A DNA stretch of 64,000 bases from Bacterioplanoides sp965219715 (lineage in GTDB: Bacteria; Pseudomonadota; Gammaproteobacteria; Pseudomonadales; Oceanobacteraceae), in the NCBI RefSeq assembly GCF_965219715.1, contig NZ_OZ244785.1, forward strand, positions 3,844,001 to 3,908,000. The letters are read 5' to 3'. Below the pieces are notes generated by a model. That model did no database searches. It was not told the origin of the DNA and worked only from the letters and a program-made list of their open reading frames with translations. The position numbers and the translations under genes were made by a program. Shown one piece after another: positions 24,692 to 33,685 of this stretch. How positions within the stretch are numbered: the first letter of the stretch is position 1; each line of letters opens with the position of its first letter.

Positions 24692-25740
24692 GCCCCAGCC
24701 CTATACTGCCCCGGCGTTTTCCCGGTCCAGTTCTTAAACGCCCGGTTAAACGCACTGGGCTCTGAAAAACCCAAACGCAACGCAATACTGTTAATCGGCA
24801 TCTGGGTGCTGGTCAGCCAGAACAAAGCGGCGTTACGTCGCAAGCGCTCTTTAATTTCCGCGTAGGAATTCCCTTCCTCTTTTAACCGTCGCCGTAAGGT
24901 ATCGGTACTGATATTTAACCGCCCGGCGACTTCCGCCAGAGTTAATCCTTCATATTCTTTACCGGACTGCAGCATACGCTGTACCTGGGCGCTGACGCTG
25001 TTATCTAGCCGCAGGCGCGCGACCAGATCCTGAGGGAATTCCGGTAATACCTGCTGCAGGTTATCCATGGTTTGAATCACAGGTAAATCCAGCGCTTTAC
25101 GGTCAAACACAATCATATTGGTTGGCTGATTAAAGCGGTGTTCGCAGGAAAACATATTGGCGTATTCATCGGCGTAGGGCGGTTTATCAAACGCCAGGTG
25201 TAACCGACTTAATAACACCTTTTTGCCGGTTAACCAGTTGCCCCAGCGGTGATAGGTGAGAATCACCAGCGCGAGAAAAACAATACCATTTAGCTGTTTG
25301 GGGTTGGGATAGTCGAGAATTAGCCGTGCTTCGTTACCGTCTTCCTGCAGTTCAAAATACATATCGTCCGTCACCAGGTTAAAGAAGTTACTGATGTGGA
25401 CAAAAGCTTCGCGCAGGTTACGGCTGTTAATCGACGAGCGGCAGGAATATTCGTGGCTGCCGGGTTTCAGCTGGCGGTCGAAAAAACCGAGAGACTCATC
25501 CTGCAGCTGTTCTTTTAACAGCTGGGTCAGATGATCAACCTTATGCGCCGGAAAGCGTTTGCGCTTCAGGCTGTCTGGCTCCAGCCCGATCTCGGCAAAC
25601 AACTCAGCCAACTTCAGGCCTTTATCGCGGCCGCCAGCACACAGATCTTCAATCAATGCCATAGAGACCGTAGGTTTGCGCCTCGGTTGCTGAAGTGGGG
25701 CAGAAGGCTGAGTGGAATCGGGAGTCACTTCAGGATTCAC
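24685..25740 (-). CDS. AraC-family transcriptional regulator (OruR/ArgR-like)
   Basis: 351 residues. After a Pro/Gln-rich N-terminus, the sensor domain has ESLGFFDRQLKPGSHEYSCR, ALVILTYHRWGNWL and PPYADEYANMFSCEHRFNQP. The C-terminal AraC domain has LAEVAGRLNISTDTLRRRLKEEG and INSIALRLGFSEPSAFNRAFKNW-TGKTPGQYR. It is divergent, 95 bases apart, from the SDR/acyl-CoA dehydrogenase operon and is its likely regulator. Its 3' end abuts a transposase stub. Confidence 0.88.
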   Translation of the reverse strand: MNPEVTPDSTQPSAPLQQPRRKPTVSMALIEDLCAGGRDKGLKLAELFAEIGLEPDSLKRKRFPAHKVDHLTQLLKEQLQDESLGFFDRQLKPGSHEYSCRSSINSRNLREAFVHISNFFNLVTDDMYFELQEDGNEARLILDYPNPKQLNGIVFLALVILTYHRWGNWLTGKKVLLSRLHLAFDKPPYADEYANMFSCEHRFNQPTNMIVFDRKALDLPVIQTMDNLQQVLPEFPQDLVARLRLDNSVSAQVQRMLQSGKEYEGLTLAEVAGRLNISTDTLRRRLKEEGNSYAEIKERLRRNAALFWLTSTQMPINSIALRLGFSEPSAFNRAFKNWTGKTPGQYRAGAL

Positions 25741-25835
25741 AGAAAAAGTCTATCTCTTGCCAGTTTTTGTCAATTTCAGTGTCAATTGTCGGCGGTAGGC
25801 TGTGCTCTGGTCAATAACAATAATTTGAGTTTTGT

Positions 25836-26744
25836 ATGTCTTCATATCAGTCAGTATTTGCTCCGGGTTTGTTTAAAGATCAGGTGATTGTGATCACCGG
25901 TGGTGGCAGTGGTATTGGTCGTTGTACCGCCCATGAGCTGGCTAGCCTGGGTGCCACTGTGGTGCTGATGGGCCGCCGTGAAGAAAAGCTGCAGGAAGTG
26001 GTGGCGGAGATCGAAGCAGACAGCAAAGAATCCGGCTCAGGTGGCTCTTATTACGGTCGGGCCGATTACCGGGTTGCCGATATTCGTGATGAAGAGCGGG
26101 TGATCGAAGCGATTGCCGATATTGTGTTGCAACATGGCCGTATTCACGCGCTGGTGAATAATGCCGGGGGCCAGTTCCCATCCAAGGTCGAAGACATCAG
26201 TAAAAACGGTTTCCAGACGGTGGTGGAAAACAACCTGGTTGGTGGCTTTGTTATGGCGCGCGAAGTGTACAAAGCAACCATGAAAGAGCATGGCGGAAAC
26301 GTGGTGAACATCACCGCCGACTGTAATAACGGTTTCCCGGGTATGGCTCACACCGGTGCGGCCCGCGCCGGGATGGAAAACTTTACCAAAACCGCTGCCT
26401 GGGAATGGGGCCGTTATGGTGTACGTGTGAATGCAGTTGCTCCGGGTATTGTCGCTTCCAGCGGTTTAGCCACCTACGATCCAATGACCCGCAAAAAACT
26501 GTTAATGGCAGGCGAGATGATGCCAGCTCGCCGTTTATGCACCGAAGCGGAAGTGAGCGCTTCCATCGTATTTTTATTAACACCGGCTGCGGCTTTTATT
26601 AACGGTGAAACCTTGCACGTCGATGGTGGTGCGCAGTTTGGTTCCAGCCATATGTATATGCAGTTACCACGACCAAAAGAAAATAATGTTGAGTTATACG
26701 ATGGCTTCCATCGCTCTAATCTTGATGAATTATTAGAAGAATAA
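25836..26744 (+). CDS. SDR oxidoreductase resembling peroxisomal trans-2-enoyl-CoA reductase
   Basis: 302 residues. The Rossmann start VIVITGGGSGIGRCTAHELA and the NNAG motif are present. The usual catalytic YxxxK is replaced by AHTGAARAGMENFTKTAAWE, which matches the HSGAARAG segment of mammalian PECR (trans-2-enoyl-CoA reductase). The C-terminal PG...INGETLHVDGG is standard. It probably reduces an enoyl-CoA, or oxidises a CoA-linked substrate, with NADP(H). An acyl-CoA dehydrogenase follows 101 bases downstream, so the pair may serve degradation or reshaping of a branched or unsaturated acyl-CoA. The AraC gene upstream is divergent. Confidence 0.78.
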   Translation: MSSYQSVFAPGLFKDQVIVITGGGSGIGRCTAHELASLGATVVLMGRREEKLQEVVAEIEADSKESGSGGSYYGRADYRVADIRDEERVIEAIADIVLQHGRIHALVNNAGGQFPSKVEDISKNGFQTVVENNLVGGFVMAREVYKATMKEHGGNVVNITADCNNGFPGMAHTGAARAGMENFTKTAAWEWGRYGVRVNAVAPGIVASSGLATYDPMTRKKLLMAGEMMPARRLCTEAEVSASIVFLLTPAAAFINGETLHVDGGAQFGSSHMYMQLPRPKENNVELYDGFHRSNLDELLEE

Positions 26745-26845
26745 TTAGCCCAACTTAATCCGAACAACTTTAAATCAAGCAGCTATAACCTGTTTATAGC
26801 TGCCGCCTTCTGACATCTGTTCGCTGCTAATAAGGATAAAAAATT

Positions 26846-28015
26846 ATGACTGTTTCTTTTGATTCCCTGCGTTACCCAACGTCATTTATGAACGACAGCC
26901 ATCGTGAATGGCAGCAACAATTACGCAAGTTTGTTGATACGGAAATTATGCCCCACGTCGAACAATGGGAAGACGATTGTGATGTGCCGCAGGAATTATT
27001 CAAGAAGGCTGCGGAAGTGGGCATTTTAGGTATTTGTTACCCGGAAGAGCTGGGTGGTATGAGTGAAGGAATCGATACTTTCCACCGTACCATTGCCGTC
27101 GAAGAACTGTCCCGCGCTGCTGCCGGTGTGGCCATGGCATTGTTAGTACAAAACATTGCGCTGCCGCTGGTGGTGGGTTTTGGCCCGGATGAGATGAAAC
27201 AGGAAGTCGTGCCACAGGTATTGGCAGGCGATAAGTTTATTTCCCTGGCGATTACCGAACCGTCCGGTGGTTCCGATGTGGCGAACTTAAAAACCAGCGC
27301 CAAAGATGGTGGTGATCACTTTGTGGTGAATGGTTCTAAAACCTTTATTACCGGTGGCTTACGCGCCAATTGGTATGTGACCGCGGTACGTACCGGTGAT
27401 GCCGGAATGGGTGGTATCTCGCTGTTGTTAATTCCGGCGGATGCGGAAGGTGTATCGGCAACCTCGCTGGGTAAAAAACAAGGCTGGCATTCATCACAAA
27501 CCGCGACCATTTATTTTGATAATGTCAAAGTGCCTAAGGCCAATATTATTGGTCAGTTAAACCGTGGCTTCCTGGCGATTGTGAATAACTTTAACCACGA
27601 ACGCCTGGCGTTAGCTGCTGTGGCGTTATCCACATCCCGTGCCTGTATCGAAGAAGCGGCGGACTGGGCATTAAATCGTGAGACCTTCGGCAAACCACTG
27701 GCGCAACATCAGGTGATTCGCCATAAGTTTGCGGAAATGATTCGCCAGCTGAATGCTTCTTACGCTTACCTGGATACCTGTATTACCCAGGTGGATAACG
27801 GTACGGCGCGTACCTCGGATATCGCTCTGTTAAAAGTACAGGCGACCTTAACGGCGGAATCGGTGTGCCGTGAATGTCTGCAGATTTTAGGTGGTGCAGG
27901 CTATATCAAAGGTTCGGTGACTGAGCGTAATTACCGCGAGGTACGGGTACTGGCGATTGGTGGTGGTTCGGAAGAAATTATGCGTGATCTGGCTGGTCGT
28001 GAGTTGGGTTTCTGA
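26846..28015 (+). CDS. Acyl-CoA dehydrogenase
   Basis: 389 residues, full length. Family motifs include FISLAITEPSGGSDVANLKT (flavin-contacting), GSKTFITGG, QHQVIRHKFAEM and LQILGGAGYIKGSVTERNYR. At the position of the usual SCAD/MCAD catalytic Glu (YEGT) the sequence reads AIGGGSEE. A Glu in NHERLALAAV, where isovaleryl- and long-chain enzymes keep theirs, could be the base. The FAD enzyme would pass electrons to ETF. It sits downstream of the enoyl-CoA-reductase-like SDR and ends with a strong terminator. Confidence 0.9.
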   Translation: MTVSFDSLRYPTSFMNDSHREWQQQLRKFVDTEIMPHVEQWEDDCDVPQELFKKAAEVGILGICYPEELGGMSEGIDTFHRTIAVEELSRAAAGVAMALLVQNIALPLVVGFGPDEMKQEVVPQVLAGDKFISLAITEPSGGSDVANLKTSAKDGGDHFVVNGSKTFITGGLRANWYVTAVRTGDAGMGGISLLLIPADAEGVSATSLGKKQGWHSSQTATIYFDNVKVPKANIIGQLNRGFLAIVNNFNHERLALAAVALSTSRACIEEAADWALNRETFGKPLAQHQVIRHKFAEMIRQLNASYAYLDTCITQVDNGTARTSDIALLKVQATLTAESVCRECLQILGGAGYIKGSVTERNYREVRVLAIGGGSEEIMRDLAGRELGF

Positions 28016-28037
28016 TTGCTGCCAAAAGAGCATACGA

Positions 28038-28070
28038 ACAAACCGCTGCCATTAAGCAGCGGTTTGTTTT
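28038..28070. terminator. Bidirectional terminator after the acyl-CoA dehydrogenase gene
   Basis: A 12-bp perfect stem, acaaaccgctgc (28038-28049) / gcagcggtttgt (28056-28067), with T tract. It overlaps the last codons of the convergent patatin gene. Confidence 0.9.
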
Positions 28071-28984
28071 AAAAACGCCATTCCTGCCGCTAAGCCCAGC
28101 TGATAATCCTGCTTTAACGCCTGTGGCTGGCTGCCTACTAACGAGCTGGCTAATGGTTCGTCCGGAAATATCTGATGTATCGTCACGTCGGCGGGTGGGT
28201 TGTTAATAAACGCCAGATTTTCCTGATAGCTGTCTTCGTGGTGAGTAATTAAATCGATCACCTTCGGGCAATAATGCTGATTACAAATCATCGATTTGAT
28301 TTTATGCGCCCAGGGCGAGGTTAAGCTGGCTTCTTCGCTGACGGTTCTCAGCACGGTAATTTCCCGCGCGCCACGTTTGTAGGCTTCCTCCACCGGCAAA
28401 GGTGCTGATAATCCGCCATCCACATAGAAATGCTCACCAATTTTTACTCCACCTTTGTACAGCATGGGTAAGGCGCTGGACGCCTTCAGCATCTCCAGCC
28501 AGTTGTCTTTATCGGGTGAGAAGAACTCGGCCCGGCGGTTATCGCTGCGAGTGGCAGAAAAATACAACTGACGTTGCTGTAAGCGTGAATGTCCACGGTT
28601 GATATCCAGCTGACTGGCAGAGCTGTTTAACTGATCAAAGTACCAATCCAGATCCACTGCATGTTTACCAATTAAAGAACGTTGCCATTTAAAAAACTGC
28701 GGCTGTGACGAAAACTCGGTAATGGCATTCAGGCCAAAACCCGGTTGGCAGGTCATATAGCTGGAAAGGTTCTGTGCTCCGGCCGAAGTGCCAATAAGAA
28801 TTTCGAACGGATTAAAACCCGCTTCCAACCAGGCATCGAGAATACCGGCAGTAAATACACCGCGCTGACCACCACCTTCAGCAACCAATGCCGTTTTAGC
28901 TGTGGGAAGTTCCGGACCGCAGCTGGTACAAGGATTGTTCGACTGGACTAAGGTTCCGCTTCGTTGGCTGGAGGTGCTGGTCAT
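28052..28984 (-). CDS. Patatin-like phospholipase
   Basis: 310 residues. The oxyanion loop EGGGQRGVFTAG, the nucleophile elbow GTSAG (catalytic Ser) and the DGG motif (YVDGGLSAPLPV, catalytic Asp) form the patatin dyad. The sequence resembles the YjjU branch of bacterial patatins. No signal peptide is seen, so it is probably cytosolic or membrane-associated. It would hydrolyse acyl esters of phospholipids or lipids. The N-terminus has a Cys-x2-Cys (CTSCGPE). Minus-strand, convergent with the acyl-CoA dehydrogenase. Confidence 0.88.
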   Translation of the reverse strand: MTSTSSQRSGTLVQSNNPCTSCGPELPTAKTALVAEGGGQRGVFTAGILDAWLEAGFNPFEILIGTSAGAQNLSSYMTCQPGFGLNAITEFSSQPQFFKWQRSLIGKHAVDLDWYFDQLNSSASQLDINRGHSRLQQRQLYFSATRSDNRRAEFFSPDKDNWLEMLKASSALPMLYKGGVKIGEHFYVDGGLSAPLPVEEAYKRGAREITVLRTVSEEASLTSPWAHKIKSMICNQHYCPKVIDLITHHEDSYQENLAFINNPPADVTIHQIFPDEPLASSLVGSQPQALKQDYQLGLAAGMAFLKQTAA

Positions 28985-29060
28985 GGCAAAGTCACTCCTG
29001 ATGGATGAGTGACTCTACTGTATGCGCTAACCCGCGAGCTGGATAATTGGTTAAGTTAAA

Positions 29061-30266
29061 TCAGTCTATAGCTTTTGCTGATAACTGCTGCTTCAGCTGC
29101 TGAAACCCTTGCTGCATAGGTGCCAGCGGCGCGGCGATGTTCATACGGAAGTAGAAGTCGTTGTCGCTCTGGAACCATCCGCCGGGTGATAACCCCATTC
29201 CCGCAGCTACCAGTGCCTGTTTTATTTGTTCGGCACTGAAGCCGGATTGCTCGAAGTTCAGCCAGATCTGATAGGTGCCTTCAGGCTGTGATAACACCAC
29301 GCCGGGCAGCTCTTTTTCGATAAACTCAGTGATCCAGCTAAGACTGTTTTCCAGATAGGCCAGCATCTGATCAAGCCATGCATCGCCATGAGTATAAGCG
29401 GCGATGGTGGCGTAACTGCTCAGGGCATTACCATGATTTAAATACATGGATTCCAACAGGCTATTAAAGCGCTGATGTAATGCCTGATCTTCAATATAAA
29501 TAAAACCGGTGGCGATTCCCTGCATACCAAAGGTTTTTGCCGGAGAGCCTAATAATGCAATATGTTTGCTCGGCTTTTGCTGTTTTTGCAGCAGAGAAAC
29601 CAGACTGGTAAAACGATTATTGTGCAGCAGAATATCGGCATGAATTTCATCGCTGATAATGGTGACGTCGTATTTATCCGCCAGCTCCAGCACTTGTTGC
29701 AGTTCGTTTTCCTGCCACACCCGGCCCACCGGATTGTGGGGGTTACACAGAATCATCACTTTAACGCCATCGGTAAACTTCTGCTCCAGATCGGCGAAGT
29801 CCATCCTGTACCCATTCTTGCCGTCATTCCGTTCGTCGTTAATAAGTGGGTTCGTCACCAGCGTGCGATTGGCGCTGTTAATCAGTTTGCGAAACTGGTG
29901 ATACACCGGAATCTGGGTCAGCACTTTATCGCCTTCATTCGTCAGCTCACGCACGATCAGTGACATGGCGGATAAAACCCCTGGCGCCATAATAAAGCGC
30001 TGGGGATTTAACCCGAGCTGGTGGCGACGCTGGAACCAGCTTGTCGGAGCGCTGAATACTTCATCACCGACCATTTCGTAGGCGTAGCGGCCACGATCGA
30101 CCAGGCGTTGCAGCTCGGCCGTAACAGGCTCTGCCACCTGAAAATCCATATCGGCAATCCAATAAGGTTCAACCTCGGTGGTGCCATAAATGGATTTCAG
30201 CATGGCACTGTTCTGGCGAATAAACTGATGTTGATAGCTGCGATTGGTATTATCGAAATCTGGCAT
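29061..30266 (-). CDS. MalY/PatB-type PLP aminotransferase / cystathionine beta-lyase
   Basis: 401 residues from ATG 30266, preceded by agaggaaac; the longer frame to 30311 is rejected for lack of such a site. Fold-type I PLP signatures: WIADMDFQV near the N-terminus, MILCNPHNPVGRVW, IISDEIHADILL (PLP-contacting Asp), and the Schiff-base Lys in GSPAKTFGMQG. The MalY/PatB group cleaves C-S bonds of cystathionine or cysteine conjugates and sometimes represses transcription. A LysR gene lies upstream in the same direction. Confidence 0.88.
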   Translation of the reverse strand: MPDFDNTNRSYQHQFIRQNSAMLKSIYGTTEVEPYWIADMDFQVAEPVTAELQRLVDRGRYAYEMVGDEVFSAPTSWFQRRHQLGLNPQRFIMAPGVLSAMSLIVRELTNEGDKVLTQIPVYHQFRKLINSANRTLVTNPLINDERNDGKNGYRMDFADLEQKFTDGVKVMILCNPHNPVGRVWQENELQQVLELADKYDVTIISDEIHADILLHNNRFTSLVSLLQKQQKPSKHIALLGSPAKTFGMQGIATGFIYIEDQALHQRFNSLLESMYLNHGNALSSYATIAAYTHGDAWLDQMLAYLENSLSWITEFIEKELPGVVLSQPEGTYQIWLNFEQSGFSAEQIKQALVAAGMGLSPGGWFQSDNDFYFRMNIAAPLAPMQQGFQQLKQQLSAKAID

Positions 30267-30337
30267 AGTGTTTCCTCTCTGGTCGATTACTATGACGCAA
30301 CCGTCCGGCAAAAGACGAGTAAATTTTCTGGAACGCT

Positions 30338-31327
30338 TTAGTTCAGTGAATACTTATAGTTTTTTAATGGTGTTTGCAGCGCCGGAATATAGCTGAACAA
30401 TGCCGTCAGCCAATTTAATAATGCGCTGATTTCCGGCTTATGCTGATTGTATTTCGGCGTTACTAACCAATAACCTTTTTCGGTCTGGAACTGCCAGGGA
30501 AAAGGCGTTACCAGGCGGCCGTCGTTAATCCAGCTGTTTGCGGTTGGCAATAATGCCAGCGCAATACCCAGGCCGTCTGAAGCAGCCTTTACTGCCGCCA
30601 AATACGAGTCACAAATAATTCGCTGCGAAACCTGATTATCTGAGTTCTGGTCAGCGGAAATCTGATCGTCAGAAATCCGCCCACTAGAAACCTGAGTAAG
30701 CGCCATTTTCCAGCTGGCCATATCTTCGGTTTCGCTGATTAAACGGTGCTGGGATAAATCACGTAACTCGTCAAAGCTGTGAGCGGCGGCATAAATCGGG
30801 CTGCACACTGGCGTAACCGCGGAATAACACAAACGCTGGCAATACAGATCGGGCCAGTTGCCATCACCAAAACGAATCGCCGCATCAACCTGTTCCGTTT
30901 CAAAATCAACGTAGCGATTACGGGCTTCCACGCGTAGTTCGATGTCGCTGGCGATGTCACGGGTAAAGTCTGCAAAGCCGAGGTAGTTCGGCATTAGCAG
31001 TTCCTGGGCAATAAACAGCGGCGCACTGATATGCAATGAGCGATTATGAAAACGACGCTGGTATTCAACAAATCCCTGGCGATGTTGCTGCATTATCTGC
31101 TGTGCGATATGGAAGTAATATTCACCCGCTTCGGTCAGGCTCAGACTGCGGGTATGGCGCAGGAACAGGACATCACCCAGCCAGTTCTCAAACGCTTTGA
31201 CCTGTTGGCCAACAGCTGGTGCGGTAACGTTAAGCTCGGTGGCAGCCTTCTTAAAACTCAGATGACGGGCCGCGGCTTCAAACACCGGAATAAACTGGAT
31301 GGGTGGTGGACGCAGGTGGCTCGACAT
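30338..31327 (-). CDS. LysR-family transcriptional regulator (GcvA-like)
   Basis: 329 residues. The N-terminal winged helix reads PVFEAAARHLSFKKAATELNVTAPAVGQQVKAFE, the GcvA-type signature. The effector domain has YVDFETEQVDAAIRFGDGNW and ASDGLGIALALLP. An Asp/Ser/Asn-rich insert SSGRISDDQISADQNSDNQV (about 215-235) interrupts the effector domain and is underlain by a degenerate short DNA repeat. It is divergent from the SDR gene at 31443 and upstream of the lyase gene, either of which it may control. Confidence 0.88.
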   Translation of the reverse strand: MSSHLRPPPIQFIPVFEAAARHLSFKKAATELNVTAPAVGQQVKAFENWLGDVLFLRHTRSLSLTEAGEYYFHIAQQIMQQHRQGFVEYQRRFHNRSLHISAPLFIAQELLMPNYLGFADFTRDIASDIELRVEARNRYVDFETEQVDAAIRFGDGNWPDLYCQRLCYSAVTPVCSPIYAAAHSFDELRDLSQHRLISETEDMASWKMALTQVSSGRISDDQISADQNSDNQVSQRIICDSYLAAVKAASDGLGIALALLPTANSWINDGRLVTPFPWQFQTEKGYWLVTPKYNQHKPEISALLNWLTALFSYIPALQTPLKNYKYSLN

Positions 31328-31442
31328 GGGTCTGCAGAATCCGCTATAGAAAAGTAGAGGTTTTTTATAGCGTAGAAATCATGGTTTGTCAGCGACTTTG
31401 GCATTGAATAACTTTGTTATACACAATGTCGGAGATTCAGTT

Positions 31443-32189
31443 ATGTCACAGCAAACAAAAGACCAGCAAGCAAAAGTCGCTCTGGTAATGGGCGCCGGTG
31501 ATGCCATTGGTGCCGCCATCAGTCGCCAGTTTGCCCGGGCCGGGTTTATCACCTGTATGGCGCGCCGTAATGGTGATCAGCTGGCTTCCGTGGTTGAGGA
31601 GCTGATGGCGGAAGGTCACGATGCCCGTGCCTTTAGCTGTGATGCCCGCAACGAAGAGCAGGTCGAACAGCTGTTCGCCGAGATTGAAGCCAATATCGGT
31701 GAGCTGGAAGTGGTGGTGTTTAATATCGGTGCCAATGTGCCGATGAGTATTCTGTCGACCAGCAGCCGTAAATTTATGAAGATCTGGGAGATGGCCTGTT
31801 TCTCAGGTTTCCTGACCGGGCGTGAAGCGGCGCGGGTGATGACCAAGCGTAAACGTGGCACGATCTTATTTACCGGCGCTACTGCCAGTGTACGTGGCGC
31901 GGCGGGCTTTGGTGCTTTCGCCAGTGCTAAACATGGCTTGCGGGCTTTGGCGCAGAGCATGGCGCGGGAATTAGGGCCGCAGAATATTCACGTGGCCCAT
32001 GTGATTATCGACGCAGCGGTGGACACGCAGTGGATTCGTGATAATCATCCGAAGTATTCAGAATTAAAAGACAAAGATGGAGTAGTGGTGCCGGATGATC
32101 TGGCGAAAAACTATCTGATGTTGCATGAGCAGCCGCGTAATAGCTGGACGTTTGAACTCGATATCCGCCCGTGGGCTGAGAAATGGTAA
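31443..32189 (+). CDS. SDR-family oxidoreductase (FxxxK variant)
   Basis: 248 residues from ATG 31443 with ggag 9 bases upstream; the upstream in-frame ATG lacks a site. The Rossmann motif is degenerate (VALVMGAGDAIGAAISRQFA). The catalytic Ser region LFTGATASVRG is present, but the usual YxxxK reads FASAK, so the proton-donor Tyr is replaced by Phe. This is a feature of a subfamily of short-chain dehydrogenases with unclear activity. Substrate unknown. It is divergent from the LysR gene and is followed by a DsbA-type isomerase gene. Confidence 0.78.
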   Translation: MSQQTKDQQAKVALVMGAGDAIGAAISRQFARAGFITCMARRNGDQLASVVEELMAEGHDARAFSCDARNEEQVEQLFAEIEANIGELEVVVFNIGANVPMSILSTSSRKFMKIWEMACFSGFLTGREAARVMTKRKRGTILFTGATASVRGAAGFGAFASAKHGLRALAQSMARELGPQNIHVAHVIIDAAVDTQWIRDNHPKYSELKDKDGVVVPDDLAKNYLMLHEQPRNSWTFELDIRPWAEKW

Positions 32190-32228
32190 AGCGAAACTAT
32201 CTGCATTGGTTCTGCAGAGTTATCTGAA

Positions 32229-32272
32229 GAATTAAAAGAATTAAAAGAATTAAAAGAATTAAAAGAATTTAA
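32229..32272 (+). repeat. 9-bp tandem repeat upstream of the DsbA-like gene
   Basis: Four or more consecutive copies of gaattaaaa lie between the SDR gene and the DsbA-like gene, ending 15 bases before the next start codon. A/T content is high. The array overlaps the 5' leader and could alter ribosome-site spacing or promoter geometry if its copy number changes. Confidence 0.85.
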
Positions 32273-32286
32273 AGAAGAGAATAACT

Positions 32287-32880
32287 ATGACTACAACAAT
32301 CGATTTCTATTATGACTTTGGCAGCCCAACGGCTTACCTGGCGCACAAGCGTTTCGACTATTTTCGTGAGCAATACGATGTCGAAACCAACTACCAGCCG
32401 ATGTTGTTAGGTGGTGTGCATAAAGCGACTAAGAATTCGCCGCCGATTACAGTGCCGTTAAAAGGCATGTATATGCTGCAGTATGACCTACCACGTTTTG
32501 CCAAACGTTATCAGGTGCCGTTTAAGATGAATCCGAATTTCCCGATTAATACTCTGCCACTGATGCGTGGCGCATTTGCTGCGGAAAAACTGGGTGTTTC
32601 TGCGGAATATGTGAATGCGGTGTTTGATGCTCTGTGGATTGATGGCGCAAACCTGAGTGACCCGGAAGTGGTCAAACAAGTGCTGGTGGATAACAACTTA
32701 CCTGCAGATGAACTGCTGGCGTTAACTCAAGACCCGGAAATCAAACAACAGCTGATTGATGCTACTGAAGCTGCGGTTAAGCGTAACTGCTTTGGCGCCC
32801 CTGTGATGTTTGTTGGCGACGAGATGTTCTTTGGTCAGGATCGCCTCGACTTTATTGAAGAGATTTTACAGCAGGGCTGA
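32287..32880 (+). CDS. DsbA-family protein, 2-hydroxychromene-2-carboxylate isomerase-like
   Basis: 197 residues. It starts TTTIDFYYDFGSPTAYLAHKR; the Ser of FGSPTAYLA takes the place of the thiol of classical DsbA, as in glutathione-dependent HCCA isomerases (kappa-class GST fold). Further motifs are NTLPLMRGAFAAEKLG, FDALWIDGANLSDPEVV and NCFGAPVMFVGDEMFFGQDRL. It has no signal peptide, so it is cytosolic. In other bacteria these enzymes isomerise aromatic intermediates or act as glutathione transferases. The substrate is unknown. It is probably co-transcribed with the preceding SDR gene. Confidence 0.88.
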   Translation: MTTTIDFYYDFGSPTAYLAHKRFDYFREQYDVETNYQPMLLGGVHKATKNSPPITVPLKGMYMLQYDLPRFAKRYQVPFKMNPNFPINTLPLMRGAFAAEKLGVSAEYVNAVFDALWIDGANLSDPEVVKQVLVDNNLPADELLALTQDPEIKQQLIDATEAAVKRNCFGAPVMFVGDEMFFGQDRLDFIEEILQQG

Positions 32881-32909
32881 CAGGGCGTTTTGCCTTGCTG
32901 AGGTATGCA

Positions 32910-32945
32910 GACACCTTAAATTTACTTAGGGTTGAGGTGTCCGCT
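32910..32945 (+). terminator. Possible terminator after the DsbA-like gene
   Basis: gacacct (32910-32916) pairs with aggtgtc (32935-32941) around an 18-nt loop; the T tract is short (cgctttat). It sits between the isomerase and the end of the cassette array. Confidence 0.4.
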
Positions 32946-32954
32946 TTATCTAGG

Positions 32955-32987
32955 GAATTTCACTGTCGGTTTCAGAGCTTTGTTATG
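32955..32987 (-). repeat. attC-like half site at the distal end of the cassette array
   Basis: Read on the minus strand, CATAACAAAGCTCTGAAACC overlaps the stop codon of the 225-residue gene and has the R''-type TAACAA start of an integron attC site. The partner GTTA arm is not recognisable before the chromosomal hairpin at 32910-32941, so the site looks truncated at the array boundary. Confidence 0.35.
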
Positions 32988-33660
32988 TGATTTGGTTGGA
33001 AAAAATTTCATCAATCTCACCTTTAGTTAGCTGCGTTAACAATGAATCTAAGAAAGCCCTAATTTTATCATTGTCAAAAAAATGATACCCTTCTGGTGAC
33101 GATTCAAACGGTATATCGTAATTAAAGTGATCTAGCAGAAGAATTATCTGATCTTTATATAAATTTTCATTACTTTTCCATTTTGAAATTACATTCTGTA
33201 GGTCGTAGTTTAGTGTTAGAGCACATTCAATTAATAAACCAATATCAACATCTACAGAAAGCCTTTCTTCTATAAGGGCTGTTATGAAATCATTTAAAGA
33301 GTCTTTTTCATCGTTAGTCCAGTCAGAGTTTGAATCAGAAAAGAAATTTACCAGTTTAAAATCAAATAGACTAAAAACCCCCGAATCAAGCCTGCTAATA
33401 TCATCTGCAAGGTACTGCATTAATCGCGGAAGGAGGTACCCTACATCCTCCTTTGATCCCCAAGAATTCCAACCTTCTCCATAGAACTCCATTATCTTCA
33501 GAATTTCATCCGGAATTTCCTTAAGGCCATTTGATAATGCTTTAACTTCCTTGGGTGATGGGCCTAAATCAATACAACCTATTTTGTGAAAATCTTCAAT
33601 TTTGTAGTCACTAAATGTCTTATAAAGCTTATCAATGGCTTTCTGTGTTTTTTCCTGCAC
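32983..33660 (-). CDS. Hypothetical acidic protein, cassette-borne
   Basis: 225 residues from a GTG at 33660 with a taggaaaa ribosome site. The composition is acidic and AT-rich codons dominate, unlike the flanking chromosome. Segments such as LKEIPDEILKIMEFYGEGWNSWGS and LLPRLMQYLADDISRLDSG suggest an all-helical soluble protein. No signal peptide, membrane helix or known motif. Its stop codon overlaps a TAACAA attC-type box, and an attC-like site lies 26 bases before its start, so it looks like a mobile integron cassette gene. Function unknown. Confidence 0.7.
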   Translation of the reverse strand: MQEKTQKAIDKLYKTFSDYKIEDFHKIGCIDLGPSPKEVKALSNGLKEIPDEILKIMEFYGEGWNSWGSKEDVGYLLPRLMQYLADDISRLDSGVFSLFDFKLVNFFSDSNSDWTNDEKDSLNDFITALIEERLSVDVDIGLLIECALTLNYDLQNVISKWKSNENLYKDQIILLLDHFNYDIPFESSPEGYHFFDNDKIRAFLDSLLTQLTKGEIDEIFSNQIT

Positions 33661-33685
33661 TATGTTTTCCTACGAGACCTTATTC

